Assembly: GCF_016724845.1 (NCBI RefSeq)
Contig: NZ_CP068082.1
Location: 2,604,001 to 2,668,000 of the forward strand
Direction: 5' to 3'
Source: Sphingobacterium spiritivorum
GTDB taxonomy: Bacteria; Bacteroidota; Bacteroidia; Sphingobacteriales; Sphingobacteriaceae
DNA: 64,000 nt
Shown here: in pieces, positions 28,666 through 36,373 of the stretch
How the letters are laid out: each line of letters starts with the position of its first letter
Numbering within the stretch: the first letter of the stretch is position 1
The notes under the pieces: generated by a model
What the model saw: only the letters and a program-made list of their open reading frames with translations
Database searches by the model: none
What the model was told of the DNA's origin: nothing
Position numbers and translations under genes: made by a program

Positions 28666-29928
28666 TTATGCTTTCTCTTCCCATAATGCTGCAATATGCA
28701 GAATAGTGATGACCGCTTTCTGCATATCCTGTACAGATACCCATTCCTGTTTGCCATGAAAAGCATGTCCTCCGGCAAAGATGTTGGGACAGGGAAGGCC
28801 CATAAACGATAGACGGGATCCGTCAGTACCTCCGCGGATACTTCTTCTTTCAGGAGTCATGCCTCCTCGTTTAATAGCTTCCATCCCGATTTCCATAATC
28901 TGCGGATACTGGTCAAGCACCTCTTTCATATTACGGTACTGTTCTTTTACTTCTATTGTAAAAGTAGTTCCGGGATATTGTGCGATAACAGATTCCGCAA
29001 TTGCTTCCAGTTCATCTTCGTGTTTTTTGAGATTGGAAGTGATATGGTCGCGAACGATAAAATGAATAACCGCTTTTTCAACAGTTCCGGATACACTTGC
29101 AGGATGTATAAAACCTTCCTTTTTACTGGTGCTTTCAGGTGAAAGTCTGTCCTTTGGAAGTGCATCGATAATAGCTCCGGCAATTTTGACAGCGTTCTGC
29201 ATTTTGCCTTTGGCAAATCCCGGATGTACAGATACGCCCTGAATTGTTATTGTAGCGCCGTCTGCAGAGAATGTTTCATCTTCAATTGTTCCGGCACGCT
29301 CTCCATCCATAGTATAAGCAAAGTCTGCACCCAGTCTTTTGAGATCTGCTTTATCTACCCCCCGGCCAATCTCTTCGTCCGGTGTAAATAAGATCTTGAT
29401 ATCTCCGTGTTTGATTTCAGGATGATTCATGAAGAGTCGGGCAGCATCCATGATCTCAGCTATTCCGGCTTTATCGTCTGCTCCCAACAAAGTTGTTCCG
29501 CTTGCGGTGATCACATCATTGCCGATTTGATTGGCAAGATCCGGATGCTGATCAAATTTGATGACAATAGTTGTATCATCCGGTAATACCAGATCCTGCC
29601 CCTGATAATTGCTGTGTACCAAAGGCTTTACATCTTTACCTGATGAGTCAGGAGAAGTGTCCATGTGTGAGCAAAAACAGATCTTAGGAACATTCTTATC
29701 TGTGTTTGAAGGAATAGTAGCATATACATAGCCATTTTCATCTATTGCCGCATCTGTAATACCAAGGCCCAGCAACTCTTCTACAAGTAGATTGCCAAGG
29801 TTTTTTTGTTTTTCAGTGGAAGGGCAGCTAGGTGATTCGGAGTCTGATTGGGTGTCGATCTGTACATAGCGCTGAAATCTTTCGGAAACCGAAAAATCTG
29901 TTATGCTATTGATATCAAATGTACTCAT
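28666..29928 (-). CDS. pepT: Peptidase T (tripeptide aminopeptidase)
   Basis: 420 residues, close to the 408-410 residues of characterised PepT. M20B metallopeptidase that removes the N-terminal residue of tripeptides in the cytoplasm. The two-zinc site is visible as FCSHMDTSPD (His and Asp), LGADDKAGIAEIMDA (bridging Asp), FTPDEEIGRG (catalytic and metal Glu), and a C-terminal His in FAGGHAFHGKQEW. The dimerisation lid lies around 210-320. The motif IRGGTDGSRLSFMGLPCPN is typical of PepT. A promoter box lies at 29963-29970, and the nitroreductase gene follows. Confidence 0.94.
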   Translation of the reverse strand: MSTFDINSITDFSVSERFQRYVQIDTQSDSESPSCPSTEKQKNLGNLLVEELLGLGITDAAIDENGYVYATIPSNTDKNVPKICFCSHMDTSPDSSGKDVKPLVHSNYQGQDLVLPDDTTIVIKFDQHPDLANQIGNDVITASGTTLLGADDKAGIAEIMDAARLFMNHPEIKHGDIKILFTPDEEIGRGVDKADLKRLGADFAYTMDGERAGTIEDETFSADGATITIQGVSVHPGFAKGKMQNAVKIAGAIIDALPKDRLSPESTSKKEGFIHPASVSGTVEKAVIHFIVRDHITSNLKKHEDELEAIAESVIAQYPGTTFTIEVKEQYRNMKEVLDQYPQIMEIGMEAIKRGGMTPERRSIRGGTDGSRLSFMGLPCPNIFAGGHAFHGKQEWVSVQDMQKAVITILHIAALWEEKA

Positions 29929-29962
29929 GGTGAAAATTTACGCTTTAAAAAAATGATAAGCA

Positions 29963-29970
29963 CAAAATTA
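29963..29970 (-). promoter_or_regulatory. -7 promoter box for pepT
   Basis: TAATTTTG on the minus strand (consensus TAnnTTTG), 34 bases before the start codon. Confidence 0.55.
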
Positions 29971-30066
29971 CGAAACTATAAAGGTATTGACGAATTTTAA
30001 CTGTCATTCCTCTTTTTATTTGGTAATTGCCTTATTTTAAGTTACTTTTATGTAAAATCTTAAATT

Positions 30067-30465
30067 TTGAAAAACAAAGCGCTTCCGTTTTACAAGACCA
30101 CATTTGTTCTATTACTACTGGTGCAGGCTTTCCTGATTTTTAGTGATAATGAAATTTGCTTTAGAACAGGCTTAGCGATATTGCTGAGTTACCTGCTGAT
30201 TCCAATATGGAGTCTTTTGCTCAAAAGAGGCCGGAAAAATATACAGATTCTTTTTAAACTGTATATTATTATCTGTGGATTATTTTTCATCATGAGCGGT
30301 GCTTATCTGTTGGCTACGCATATTATGATCACAGATTATTTTATGCTGAGTCTGGCTGTAAAGGGACTTCTAATGGGAATAGGTGTGGTTATTATCTTCA
30401 AATATCAGGAACTGACAGAGATGTATCAGGCTTACCTGAGGGGTATCAAGTCCATACAATTATAA
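30067..30465 (+). CDS. Small membrane protein of unknown function
   Basis: 132 residues from a TTG start at 30067; no ATG exists before the third membrane helix. Four hydrophobic helices are predicted: about 12-27 (VLLLLVQAFLIF), 36-53 (ILLSYLLIPIWSLLL), 62-84 (FKLYIIICGLFFIMSGAYLLA) and 92-112 (FMLSLAVKGLLMGIGVVIIF). No domain is recognised. A promoter-like pair, TTTG (30019-30022) and TACTTTTA (30043-30050), lies just upstream, which supports a leader of about ten bases and the TTG start. It ends in a terminator shared with the convergent DUF4197 gene. Confidence 0.65.
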   Translation: MKNKALPFYKTTFVLLLLVQAFLIFSDNEICFRTGLAILLSYLLIPIWSLLLKRGRKNIQILFKLYIIICGLFFIMSGAYLLATHIMITDYFMLSLAVKGLLMGIGVVIIFKYQELTEMYQAYLRGIKSIQL

Positions 30466-30467
30466 AG

Positions 30468-30520
30468 ACATACTGCTTTGAGGCTGTACAAAGCAGTATG
30501 TATGATAAGATTTTTATTTT
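30468..30520. terminator. Terminator between convergent small-membrane-protein and DUF4197 genes
   Basis: ACATACTGCTTTG (30468-30480) pairs with CAAAGCAGTATGT (30489-30501). TTTTTATTTTT follows about 10 bases later on the + strand. Confidence 0.75.
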
Positions 30521-31284
30521 TGAGCGTCAGCCCATCCGAAAACCTTCTGCAACAGCGGAGTTGTGCGTGCACCGCCCAGATTATTTCTGATTTTTAGTTC
30601 CTGATCTGCTACTTTAATAAAAAGACCGTCAATTGCTTTTTGTGTGACATAGGCATTCAGATCTGTATTTACTTTTGATAACGATAAAGGAAGAGAATTA
30701 TAGGCTGATGTCAATTGCGTCCAGTAGGTACTCACATTATTTTTTCCTAATGCTCCTTCGACTATAGGGCTGAATTTGGAGGTTAACTCCGGAGTTGTTG
30801 TTGTTTTGAAAAATGTAGTAGCGGCATCCTGTTTTCCACTCAGAAGAATATTATAAGCATCCGTAATGGTCATTTTGGATAAAGAATTGGCAAATACCGG
30901 AGCAGCTTCTTTGACCGCTGTTTCGGCAGCACCATTCAGACTGGAAATAAATTGATCACACAATTTTCCCATGCCTACACTTCGGAGTGTTTTTTCGATT
31001 TTCTGTGCTTCAGGTGGCATTAAAATTTTCACAGCAGCATCACCAAGAAAACCGTTTTTTGCGGACAGTGAATTTATACTGGATGTCAGCCCATTGCTCA
31101 GCGCCTGTTTGATTCCGGAATTCATTTCAGTACTGCTCACTGTTGTCTTACTTGCAGAAGTATCTTTTGGTTGTTGCTGATTTAGCTTTTGAGTTACTTT
31201 TTTAAGAATTTGAGCATGAGTCTCTTGTGTCAGTGATCCAGCTAATAATGATATAGCGAGAGTAAGGTAAATGTGTTTTTTCAT
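30514..31284 (-). CDS. DUF4197 domain-containing secreted protein
   Basis: 256 residues with a signal peptide (about 1-24, LTLAISLLAGSLTQETHA). DUF4197 spans about 50-250: GIKQALSNGLTSSINSLSAK, GFLGDAAVKILMPPEAQKIE, AAPVFANSLSKMTITDAYNIL and the C-terminal KVFGWADAQK. Family members are periplasmic or exported helical proteins of unknown role and are widespread in Bacteroidota and Proteobacteria. Transcribed alone from a -7 box at 31301-31308. Confidence 0.9.
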   Translation of the reverse strand: MKKHIYLTLAISLLAGSLTQETHAQILKKVTQKLNQQQPKDTSASKTTVSSTEMNSGIKQALSNGLTSSINSLSAKNGFLGDAAVKILMPPEAQKIEKTLRSVGMGKLCDQFISSLNGAAETAVKEAAPVFANSLSKMTITDAYNILLSGKQDAATTFFKTTTTPELTSKFSPIVEGALGKNNVSTYWTQLTSAYNSLPLSLSKVNTDLNAYVTQKAIDGLFIKVADQELKIRNNLGGARTTPLLQKVFGWADAQK

Positions 31285-31300
31285 GTCGTAAAATCTGTTA

Positions 31301-31308
31301 CAAAGATA
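31301..31308 (-). promoter_or_regulatory. -7 promoter box for the DUF4197 gene
   Basis: TATCTTTG on the minus strand (consensus TAnnTTTG), 16 bases before the ATG. Confidence 0.5.
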
Positions 31309-31417
31309 ACAGTATGATTGCGAAAATCGTGTAGCGTTTAATCTACCGTTGAAAAAGTAGTAAAAATATTAGAAGGACAGGTCTTCGGCTAAAAGAGCAA
31401 GCTGTCATTGGGAAGTA

Positions 31418-31451
31418 GAAATTACTGACTCCTGGAATCAGAGTCAGTAAT
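31418..31451 (-). terminator. Terminator after the phosphodiesterase operon
   Basis: Perfect 11-bp stem ATTACTGACTC (31421-31431) with GAGTCAGTAAT (31441-31451). On the minus strand it is followed by a short T-rich stretch. Confidence 0.65.
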
Positions 31452-31483
31452 CAGTAAATTTGTTCTGTGTAAAAGAATAGACC

Positions 31484-32323
31484 TTAATTCTGTACCAGAT
31501 CTACCATGACAGGGAAGTGATCTGAAGGGTATTTTCCAACATACGTATCCGTCAGAATTCCATATTTTTTAACAGAAAACTGAGGAGTGATAAATATATG
31601 GTCTATTCGTTCTGTTGGTTTAATGCTCTTGCCAAAACCATTGAAGGTAGAGTTTGGAGCATATCTGCTGTCAATTTTGCTGTAACTATCAGCGACAATA
31701 CCACTGTTTGCTAATGTAAAATAGGCTTCATCTGTTTCCGAAACATTGAAGTCACCGGTAATAATGAGCGGTAAGTTTCCTGCAAATTCTTTGGCTTTGG
31801 CCATCATCAGTTTTGCACTTTCCTTACGAGCGGTGACACCGACATGATCAAAGTGAGTATTCATAAGGATAAATTGTTTTTTTGTTTTTTTATCCTTGAA
31901 TATTCCCCAGGTGCAGATCCTTGGCAAAGCGGCATCCCATCCTTTATTTGGTTTGCTGATATCTGTGGCCGAGAGCCAGAATGTTCCGCTCTTTGATACT
32001 TCAAATCGCTTGGTATCATAGAAAATTGCGGAATATTCCCCTTTTTCAGCACCATCATCACGCCCTACACCAATGTATTTAAATCCGGGCAATAAACGTT
32101 CCATATCGACCAGCTGGTCATTGAATCCCTCCTGTGTTCCGAATATTTCAAACTCATGAAATTTGATCAGATTCGTTAATGCTTCTTTTCGTTCATCCCA
32201 CATGTTACCTATATCGTGCGTGTTTTTCTGACGAATATTGTAAGTTGCGATACGGAACTGTTGTGCATATGTCATCGTACTGACAAGCGCAACAAACACA
32301 GTGGCTATAATTGTTTTTCTCAT
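31484..32323 (-). CDS. Secreted endonuclease/exonuclease/phosphatase (EEP) family hydrolase
   Basis: 279 residues with a signal peptide (about 1-20, cleavage after MTYA). The EEP fold is shown by RIATYNIRQKN (Asn), FGTQEGF (metal Glu), LMNTHFDHVG, ITGDFNVSETDEAY and the C-terminal SDHFPVMVDL with the catalytic Asp-His pair. Secreted members act as phosphodiesterases or phosphatases on nucleic acids, sphingomyelin or inositol phosphates. The pattern here is closest to the small EEP proteins of Bacteroidota, whose substrate is unknown. It is the last gene of a three-gene operon and its ATG overlaps the stop of the upstream GDPD gene by 4 bases. Confidence 0.85.
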   Translation of the reverse strand: MRKTIIATVFVALVSTMTYAQQFRIATYNIRQKNTHDIGNMWDERKEALTNLIKFHEFEIFGTQEGFNDQLVDMERLLPGFKYIGVGRDDGAEKGEYSAIFYDTKRFEVSKSGTFWLSATDISKPNKGWDAALPRICTWGIFKDKKTKKQFILMNTHFDHVGVTARKESAKLMMAKAKEFAGNLPLIITGDFNVSETDEAYFTLANSGIVADSYSKIDSRYAPNSTFNGFGKSIKPTERIDHIFITPQFSVKKYGILTDTYVGKYPSDHFPVMVDLVQN

Positions 32324-33090
32324 TTTTTACTTTTTAGAAGTTCAGCTAACAACTCAGGATTATCTGTAGTCAGATAATCTACCTTCTGATCCAGCAAAAT
32401 CTGCATTTCTTCTTCTGTATTTACAGTCCATGCGTTTACTTTAAGACCCAGATCCTGTAGTTCTTTTATCCAGGTTGGATTTTTCTTATAAACCGAGAAA
32501 TGATAGTCTGCACCTGCCATTTTATCGTTTTTCAATTCCTGAGGACTTTTATCTCCCATCAGATAGTGAACTTTTGCTTTTGGATTGAGCTCTACAAATT
32601 TCTTGCATGCATTATAATCAAAAGCGATATATTCTACCATCTTTTCTCCTTTTAACTTTTTGACAAGCTCTACAGATTTCTGGGCTGCTAATAAGGTGCG
32701 ATCCAGACCCAGTTTGTTTGTTTTGAGTTCATAGATCAATTTTGTTTTTTTCTGTTTCAGACCTTCTTTCAGATATTCTTCTGCAGTAGGGATAGATTCT
32801 CCGTTCGGGTGTTTCTTCTTTAACAATTCATCGTATGTAGATGTGGCAATATCCAAACCATAAAAGTCATTATCATGGTTCACGACCAGTACATTATCCT
32901 TTGTAAGATGAACATCAAACTCAGAACCAAATACACCTTCTGTAATTGCCGCATCAAGAGAAGCGAGAGAATTCTGAGGTAAGTTTGTGTTCTTCCATGC
33001 ACCACGATGAGCGATAATAGGATTCTTTTGGGCAGATACAGCAGAAATACTTGCTCCTAAAATGAGCAGACTTAAAACAAGGTTTTTCAT
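32320..33090 (-). CDS. Glycerophosphodiester phosphodiesterase family protein (secreted)
   Basis: 256 residues with a signal peptide (about 1-20, LVLSLLILGASISAVSAQ). The GDPD TIM barrel contains IAHRGAWKNTNLPQNS (His-Arg and the Asn/Glu position), GSEFDVHLTKDNVLVVNHD (metal Glu-Asp and catalytic His), KLIYELKTN (Glu-Lys) and VNAWTVNTEEEM. The enzyme hydrolyses glycerophosphodiesters to glycerol-3-phosphate and an alcohol, or a related phosphodiester. The canonical HRG-x-x-x-x-x-PENT is modified to PQNS, so Glu is replaced by Gln at one metal-site position. Activity or substrate may differ from classical GlpQ. It lies between two other phosphodiester enzymes in one operon. Confidence 0.88.
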   Translation of the reverse strand: MKNLVLSLLILGASISAVSAQKNPIIAHRGAWKNTNLPQNSLASLDAAITEGVFGSEFDVHLTKDNVLVVNHDNDFYGLDIATSTYDELLKKKHPNGESIPTAEEYLKEGLKQKKTKLIYELKTNKLGLDRTLLAAQKSVELVKKLKGEKMVEYIAFDYNACKKFVELNPKAKVHYLMGDKSPQELKNDKMAGADYHFSVYKKNPTWIKELQDLGLKVNAWTVNTEEEMQILLDQKVDYLTTDNPELLAELLKSKK

Positions 33091-33115
33091 ATATGTTTAA
33101 TTTGTTGTTGATTGC

Positions 33116-33982
33116 TTATAAAACTAAAATGGCATTTGCTACAGCTCTTTCTCCTTCATGATCAAAGAGCTTGTTATCTGTGGGATAATTGACTATCCCA
33201 TTTTTACCTTCATCTTTTATATATAATGTTGTAGAGCCGCCACCGTCCAGATTAAGTGCATCCTTTCCTTTTAGCCATTTCAACACATTCGAAAGCTCAA
33301 TAAGGGACATACCATAGGCTTTTGCATTGCGGCCATCAATAGTCATCAGAATCAGTTTGTGGTCTGTTGTCAATGCTATTGCGGTGCGTGGGTGACGATT
33401 ATTGTTAAAGGCGTTACTGTCAAGATCTGTGCGATGTGATTGATGTAATAACAGCGGACCACAGGTCATCACATTAGGCATTTTTATTTTTTTATCCCAT
33501 GTGCTGTCACTGTCATCACCTTTTAGAATAACAATTTTTTTAGCGTTAAATGCCAACGCTCCATTACTTCGAAAGCTTCTTTTATCGGATTTGCCTTCTT
33601 TCAGTACGGTTTCATTGATGAGTTGTTTGTTGATTCTGACAAGCGTGGTTCCGCCACCAGTTTTCGTGTTGAAAAAAGCTCCGTTGATGGCTGCGGTTGC
33701 GTTGGCTTCCGCTGCGAATGTAGTTGTATTTTTAAATCCGGTTTGCAGGCCTGCAAGCCGGATAGGTTGTTTTATTTTCTGAAGATCAATTTCAATGAAG
33801 TTGATCTCCTGCTCAGCTTTGAAGAGATTATCAAAATGACCCTGTTTCCATACAATACCGGGTTTAAGCTGTTTTTCTTTCCATTGCTTATTTGATACAA
33901 GTAAAGAATCGCTTTCCTGCGCAAAAGAAAACTGGAATATACATGTGAATAAAAGAACTATTGCATACGCAAAACGATTCAT
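33116..33982 (-). CDS. Secreted phosphodiester glycosidase (NAGPA-like) family protein
   Basis: 288 residues with a signal peptide (about 1-22, cleavage after FSFA). The NAGPA domain (about 85-287) shows AINGAFFNTKTGGGTTLVRI, PRTAIALTTDHKLILMTIDG, MSLIELSNVLKWLKGKDALNLDGGGSTTLY (in part) and the terminal GERAVANAILVL. The DGGGSTTL loop is the most conserved family element. The human namesake cleaves N-acetylglucosamine from a phosphodiester-linked sugar. Bacterial members are thought to cut sugar phosphodiesters in spores, teichoic acids or glycans, and the target here is unknown. It leads a three-gene operon with GDPD and EEP genes. Confidence 0.88.
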   Translation of the reverse strand: MNRFAYAIVLLFTCIFQFSFAQESDSLLVSNKQWKEKQLKPGIVWKQGHFDNLFKAEQEINFIEIDLQKIKQPIRLAGLQTGFKNTTTFAAEANATAAINGAFFNTKTGGGTTLVRINKQLINETVLKEGKSDKRSFRSNGALAFNAKKIVILKGDDSDSTWDKKIKMPNVMTCGPLLLHQSHRTDLDSNAFNNNRHPRTAIALTTDHKLILMTIDGRNAKAYGMSLIELSNVLKWLKGKDALNLDGGGSTTLYIKDEGKNGIVNYPTDNKLFDHEGERAVANAILVL

Positions 33983-34022
33983 AGGAAATTAGTTTGTGAC
34001 TACTAATTTACCTATTTAGAAT

Positions 34023-34050
34023 AAAATAACGGTTAAGTAACTGTTATTTT
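34023..34050 (-). terminator. Terminator overlapping the HD-hydrolase stop codon
   Basis: AAAATAACGGTTA (34023-34035) pairs with 34038-34050 with one mismatch. On the minus strand it is followed by TTATTCT. Confidence 0.6.
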
Positions 34051-34691
34051 ACTCCTTCCCATTCTGCATAAAACTGTTCCAGAAATTGCTCCATATACTG
34101 ATGTCTTCCTTCCGCCATTTTTTTAGCAGTAGGTGTATTCATCTTATCTTTCAGTAACAACAGCTTTTCGTAAAAGTGATTGATGGTGGGTGCAGTTGTT
34201 TTCTTATACGCTTCTTTATCCATATTTTCCATTACAGGAATGTTTGGATTATGGATCTCCCTGTTTTTAAAACCACCATAAGTGAAAGCTCTTGCAATTC
34301 CTATTGCTCCTATTGCATCCAGGCGGTCTGCGTCCTGAACGATCTCCAGTTCTTTCGAATGAAAATTGCGCTCTCCCAGACTCGCTTTGAATGACATGTT
34401 TAGGATAATCGCCTGTACCTGTTCTACAACCGTAGGATCTACACCTTCACTGCTTAGAAATTCTCCGGCTATACGCGGGCCGATTGTTTCATCGCCATTA
34501 TGGAATTTACTGTCTGCAATATCGTGCAAAAGTGCTGTCAATTCACAAATGAGCTCATCCGCCTCTTCATGTTGCAGGATCATACGGGTGTTATTCCATA
34601 CCCGTTGTATATGCCACCAGTCATGACCGGATTCGGCCTGCTCAAGACTTTTTTTAACAAATGCTACCGTTTTTTCGATGATATTATTCAT
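34044..34691 (-). CDS. HD domain-containing phosphohydrolase
   Basis: 215 residues. The HD metal-binding set is visible: His27 (HDWWHIQRVW), His56-Asp57 (LLHDIADSKF) and a C-terminal Asp in VQDADRLDAIGAIGIARAF. The order and length match the YedJ/YpgQ-type HD hydrolases, which dephosphorylate nucleotides or related small molecules. The exact substrate is unknown. The gene overlaps the preceding THUMP methyltransferase gene by 8 bases, so they are cotranscribed. Confidence 0.9.
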   Translation of the reverse strand: MNNIIEKTVAFVKKSLEQAESGHDWWHIQRVWNNTRMILQHEEADELICELTALLHDIADSKFHNGDETIGPRIAGEFLSSEGVDPTVVEQVQAIILNMSFKASLGERNFHSKELEIVQDADRLDAIGAIGIARAFTYGGFKNREIHNPNIPVMENMDKEAYKKTTAPTINHFYEKLLLLKDKMNTPTAKKMAEGRHQYMEQFLEQFYAEWEGVK

Positions 34692-35862
34692 AAATTACTT
34701 TTGTCTTATCGCGTGTGCCTTCATACAGATCATATTCCAGCAATCTACAGTCTAATTTACCATTATAAAACTCTGTTCTTCTGGAAGCCCTAAGTCCGAT
34801 TTTTTTAGCCAGATCAGGATTTCCTGTAAAAATATAGCCTTTGTAACCTTTACAGTTCTGCTTCATGAAGTCACCAATACGCTTGTAGGTAATTTCCAGT
34901 TTGGTATGCGTACCCAATCGCTCTCCATATTCCGGGTTGAATACAACAACTCCTTTTTCGTCAGGGACAGATGTTTCTGCAAAATCACATACTTCAAAAT
35001 GGATCAACTGATCCACGCCGGCAGTACGTGCATTCATTTTTGCAATCTCTATAGCTTCTTCCGAAATGTCAGAGGCAATTATAGTTGGTGTATTTTTTTT
35101 GTTAACCTGTTCTTTCAGGTTTCTTCTTTCCTGAAAAAAGACCTCTTCATTATACCCGATAAAATGCATAAATGAGTAATTCATGCGATATAGTCCCGGT
35201 CTACGGTTTGTCGCTATAAGTGCTGCCTCTATGGCTAAAGTACCCGATCCGCACATCGGATTGACAAAAGGTGATTTATCATCCCATTTTGTTGCAAATA
35301 TGGTACTTGCTGCCAGTGCTTCCAGCATAGGAGCTTTTCCCGGATGCTTACGATAGCCGTGTTTTGCAAGTGTTTCTCCCGATGTATCCAGAAAGATTTC
35401 GGCACGGTCATCCTTCCAGTAAAGGTGAATCACAGCCTTATTAAGCTCCGGTCCTGTATTCGGGCGGATACCCTTTTTCTCTTTGATCCGGTCCACTATC
35501 GCATCCTTCACTTTTACATTCGCAAAAAGTGGTGTCGTAATTGTCTCATTACTCACATTGGATGTTACAGAAAAATAACTGTCAAACGGGATCAGATTTT
35601 CCCATTCGATTTTGACCAGTTCGTTGTATAATTCTTCCGGATTAGAGGCCTTGAATTCCTTTAAAGAATACAAGATCTGTGAGGCCGTACGCAGATTGAG
35701 ATTGAGTTTAATAGATTCGTTTACAGAGTTGTATAGCTCTACACCTGTGTTGAACGTGCGTTTGATCTCAAAGCCTAAGGCCTGAACTTCTTCTTGCAGA
35801 TAAGGAGAAAGTCTCTTATTGCAAGTTATAATGATTTTATTGGGGGTGTTGAAAACTTCCAT
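34684..35862 (-). CDS. THUMP-domain class I SAM-dependent RNA methyltransferase (RlmL-N/YpsC-like)
   Basis: 392 residues from the ATG at 35860-35862. A longer frame exists, but the promoter box at 35874-35881 lies between the two starts and favours the shorter protein. The N-terminal THUMP domain (about 50-155) is followed by a Rossmann methyltransferase domain (about 160-385). Motif I region is NPMCGSGTLAIEAALIA, the catalytic-site motif is FNPEYGERL (the usual NPPYGER with one change, P to E), and the C-terminal KGYIFTGNPDLAKKIGLR completes the RlmL/YpsC pattern. It probably makes N2-methylguanosine in 23S rRNA. First gene of an operon with the HD hydrolase. Confidence 0.9.
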   Translation of the reverse strand: MEVFNTPNKIIITCNKRLSPYLQEEVQALGFEIKRTFNTGVELYNSVNESIKLNLNLRTASQILYSLKEFKASNPEELYNELVKIEWENLIPFDSYFSVTSNVSNETITTPLFANVKVKDAIVDRIKEKKGIRPNTGPELNKAVIHLYWKDDRAEIFLDTSGETLAKHGYRKHPGKAPMLEALAASTIFATKWDDKSPFVNPMCGSGTLAIEAALIATNRRPGLYRMNYSFMHFIGYNEEVFFQERRNLKEQVNKKNTPTIIASDISEEAIEIAKMNARTAGVDQLIHFEVCDFAETSVPDEKGVVVFNPEYGERLGTHTKLEITYKRIGDFMKQNCKGYKGYIFTGNPDLAKKIGLRASRRTEFYNGKLDCRLLEYDLYEGTRDKTKVIYE

Positions 35863-35873
35863 AGTAATTTTGA

Positions 35874-35881
35874 CAAAGTTA
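35874..35881 (-). promoter_or_regulatory. -7 promoter box for the THUMP methyltransferase gene
   Basis: TAACTTTG on the minus strand, 11 bases before the chosen ATG at 35862. It excludes the longer upstream start. Confidence 0.5.
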
Positions 35882-35933
35882 GTTAATCTTGTACTCAAAA
35901 ATTGCTTATTTTTACGGTTTAATATTTAACATT

Positions 35934-36311
35934 ATGGAAATTAGAGGAAAAGTACATGAAGTTGGGGCAACTCAGCAGGTAACAGAATCATTCAAAAAAC
36001 GTGATATCATCGTTGCTTATGCAGAAAACCCGCAATTTGTAGAATATATTCGTTTTGAAGCTACACAGGATAGAACGTCCATTTTCGATAACCTTACAAT
36101 TGGTGAAGAAATTGAAATTTCATTTAACCTGAGAGGTCGTCCCTGGACAAATAAAGAAGGTATCACTACATACTTCAATTCTTTGGTAGCATGGAGAGTA
36201 ACAAAATTAGCTGGTTCTTCAGCTGCGGCTCCGGCTCCCGGATATGCAGATATGCCTGCACCGATTGATATTTCTTCTTCAGGTTCAGATGATGACGATT
36301 TGCCTTTCTAA
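35934..36311 (+). CDS. DUF3127 domain-containing protein
   Basis: 125 residues from the ATG at 35934. A start 15 codons upstream would overlap the divergent promoter region. The DUF3127 fold (about 1-95) shows MEIRGKVHEVGATQQV, FKKRDIIVAYAENPQFVEYIR and LRGRPWTNKEGITTYFNSL. It is an OB-fold-like small protein. The acidic tail SSGSDDDDLPF strongly resembles the C-terminal tip of single-stranded-DNA-binding protein (D-D-x-L/I-P-F), which binds repair and replication enzymes. A role in DNA or RNA binding is therefore plausible but inferred. Confidence 0.88.
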   Translation: MEIRGKVHEVGATQQVTESFKKRDIIVAYAENPQFVEYIRFEATQDRTSIFDNLTIGEEIEISFNLRGRPWTNKEGITTYFNSLVAWRVTKLAGSSAAAPAPGYADMPAPIDISSSGSDDDDLPF

Positions 36312-36337
36312 TCTGATCAGCAATTAAAATATATAGC

Positions 36338-36373
36338 AAGGGCAACAATGATCATTGTTGCCTTTCTTATTTT
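36338..36373 (+). terminator. Terminator after the DUF3127 gene
   Basis: Perfect palindrome GCAACAATGATCATTGTTGC within 36341-36361, followed by CTTTCTTATTTTTAT. Confidence 0.75.

Noticed and set aside
36341..36361. The palindrome GCAACAATGATCATTGTTGC considered as an operator.
   Set aside because: It lies just after a stop codon, between convergent genes, and is followed by a T-rich run, so it is better read as a terminator.
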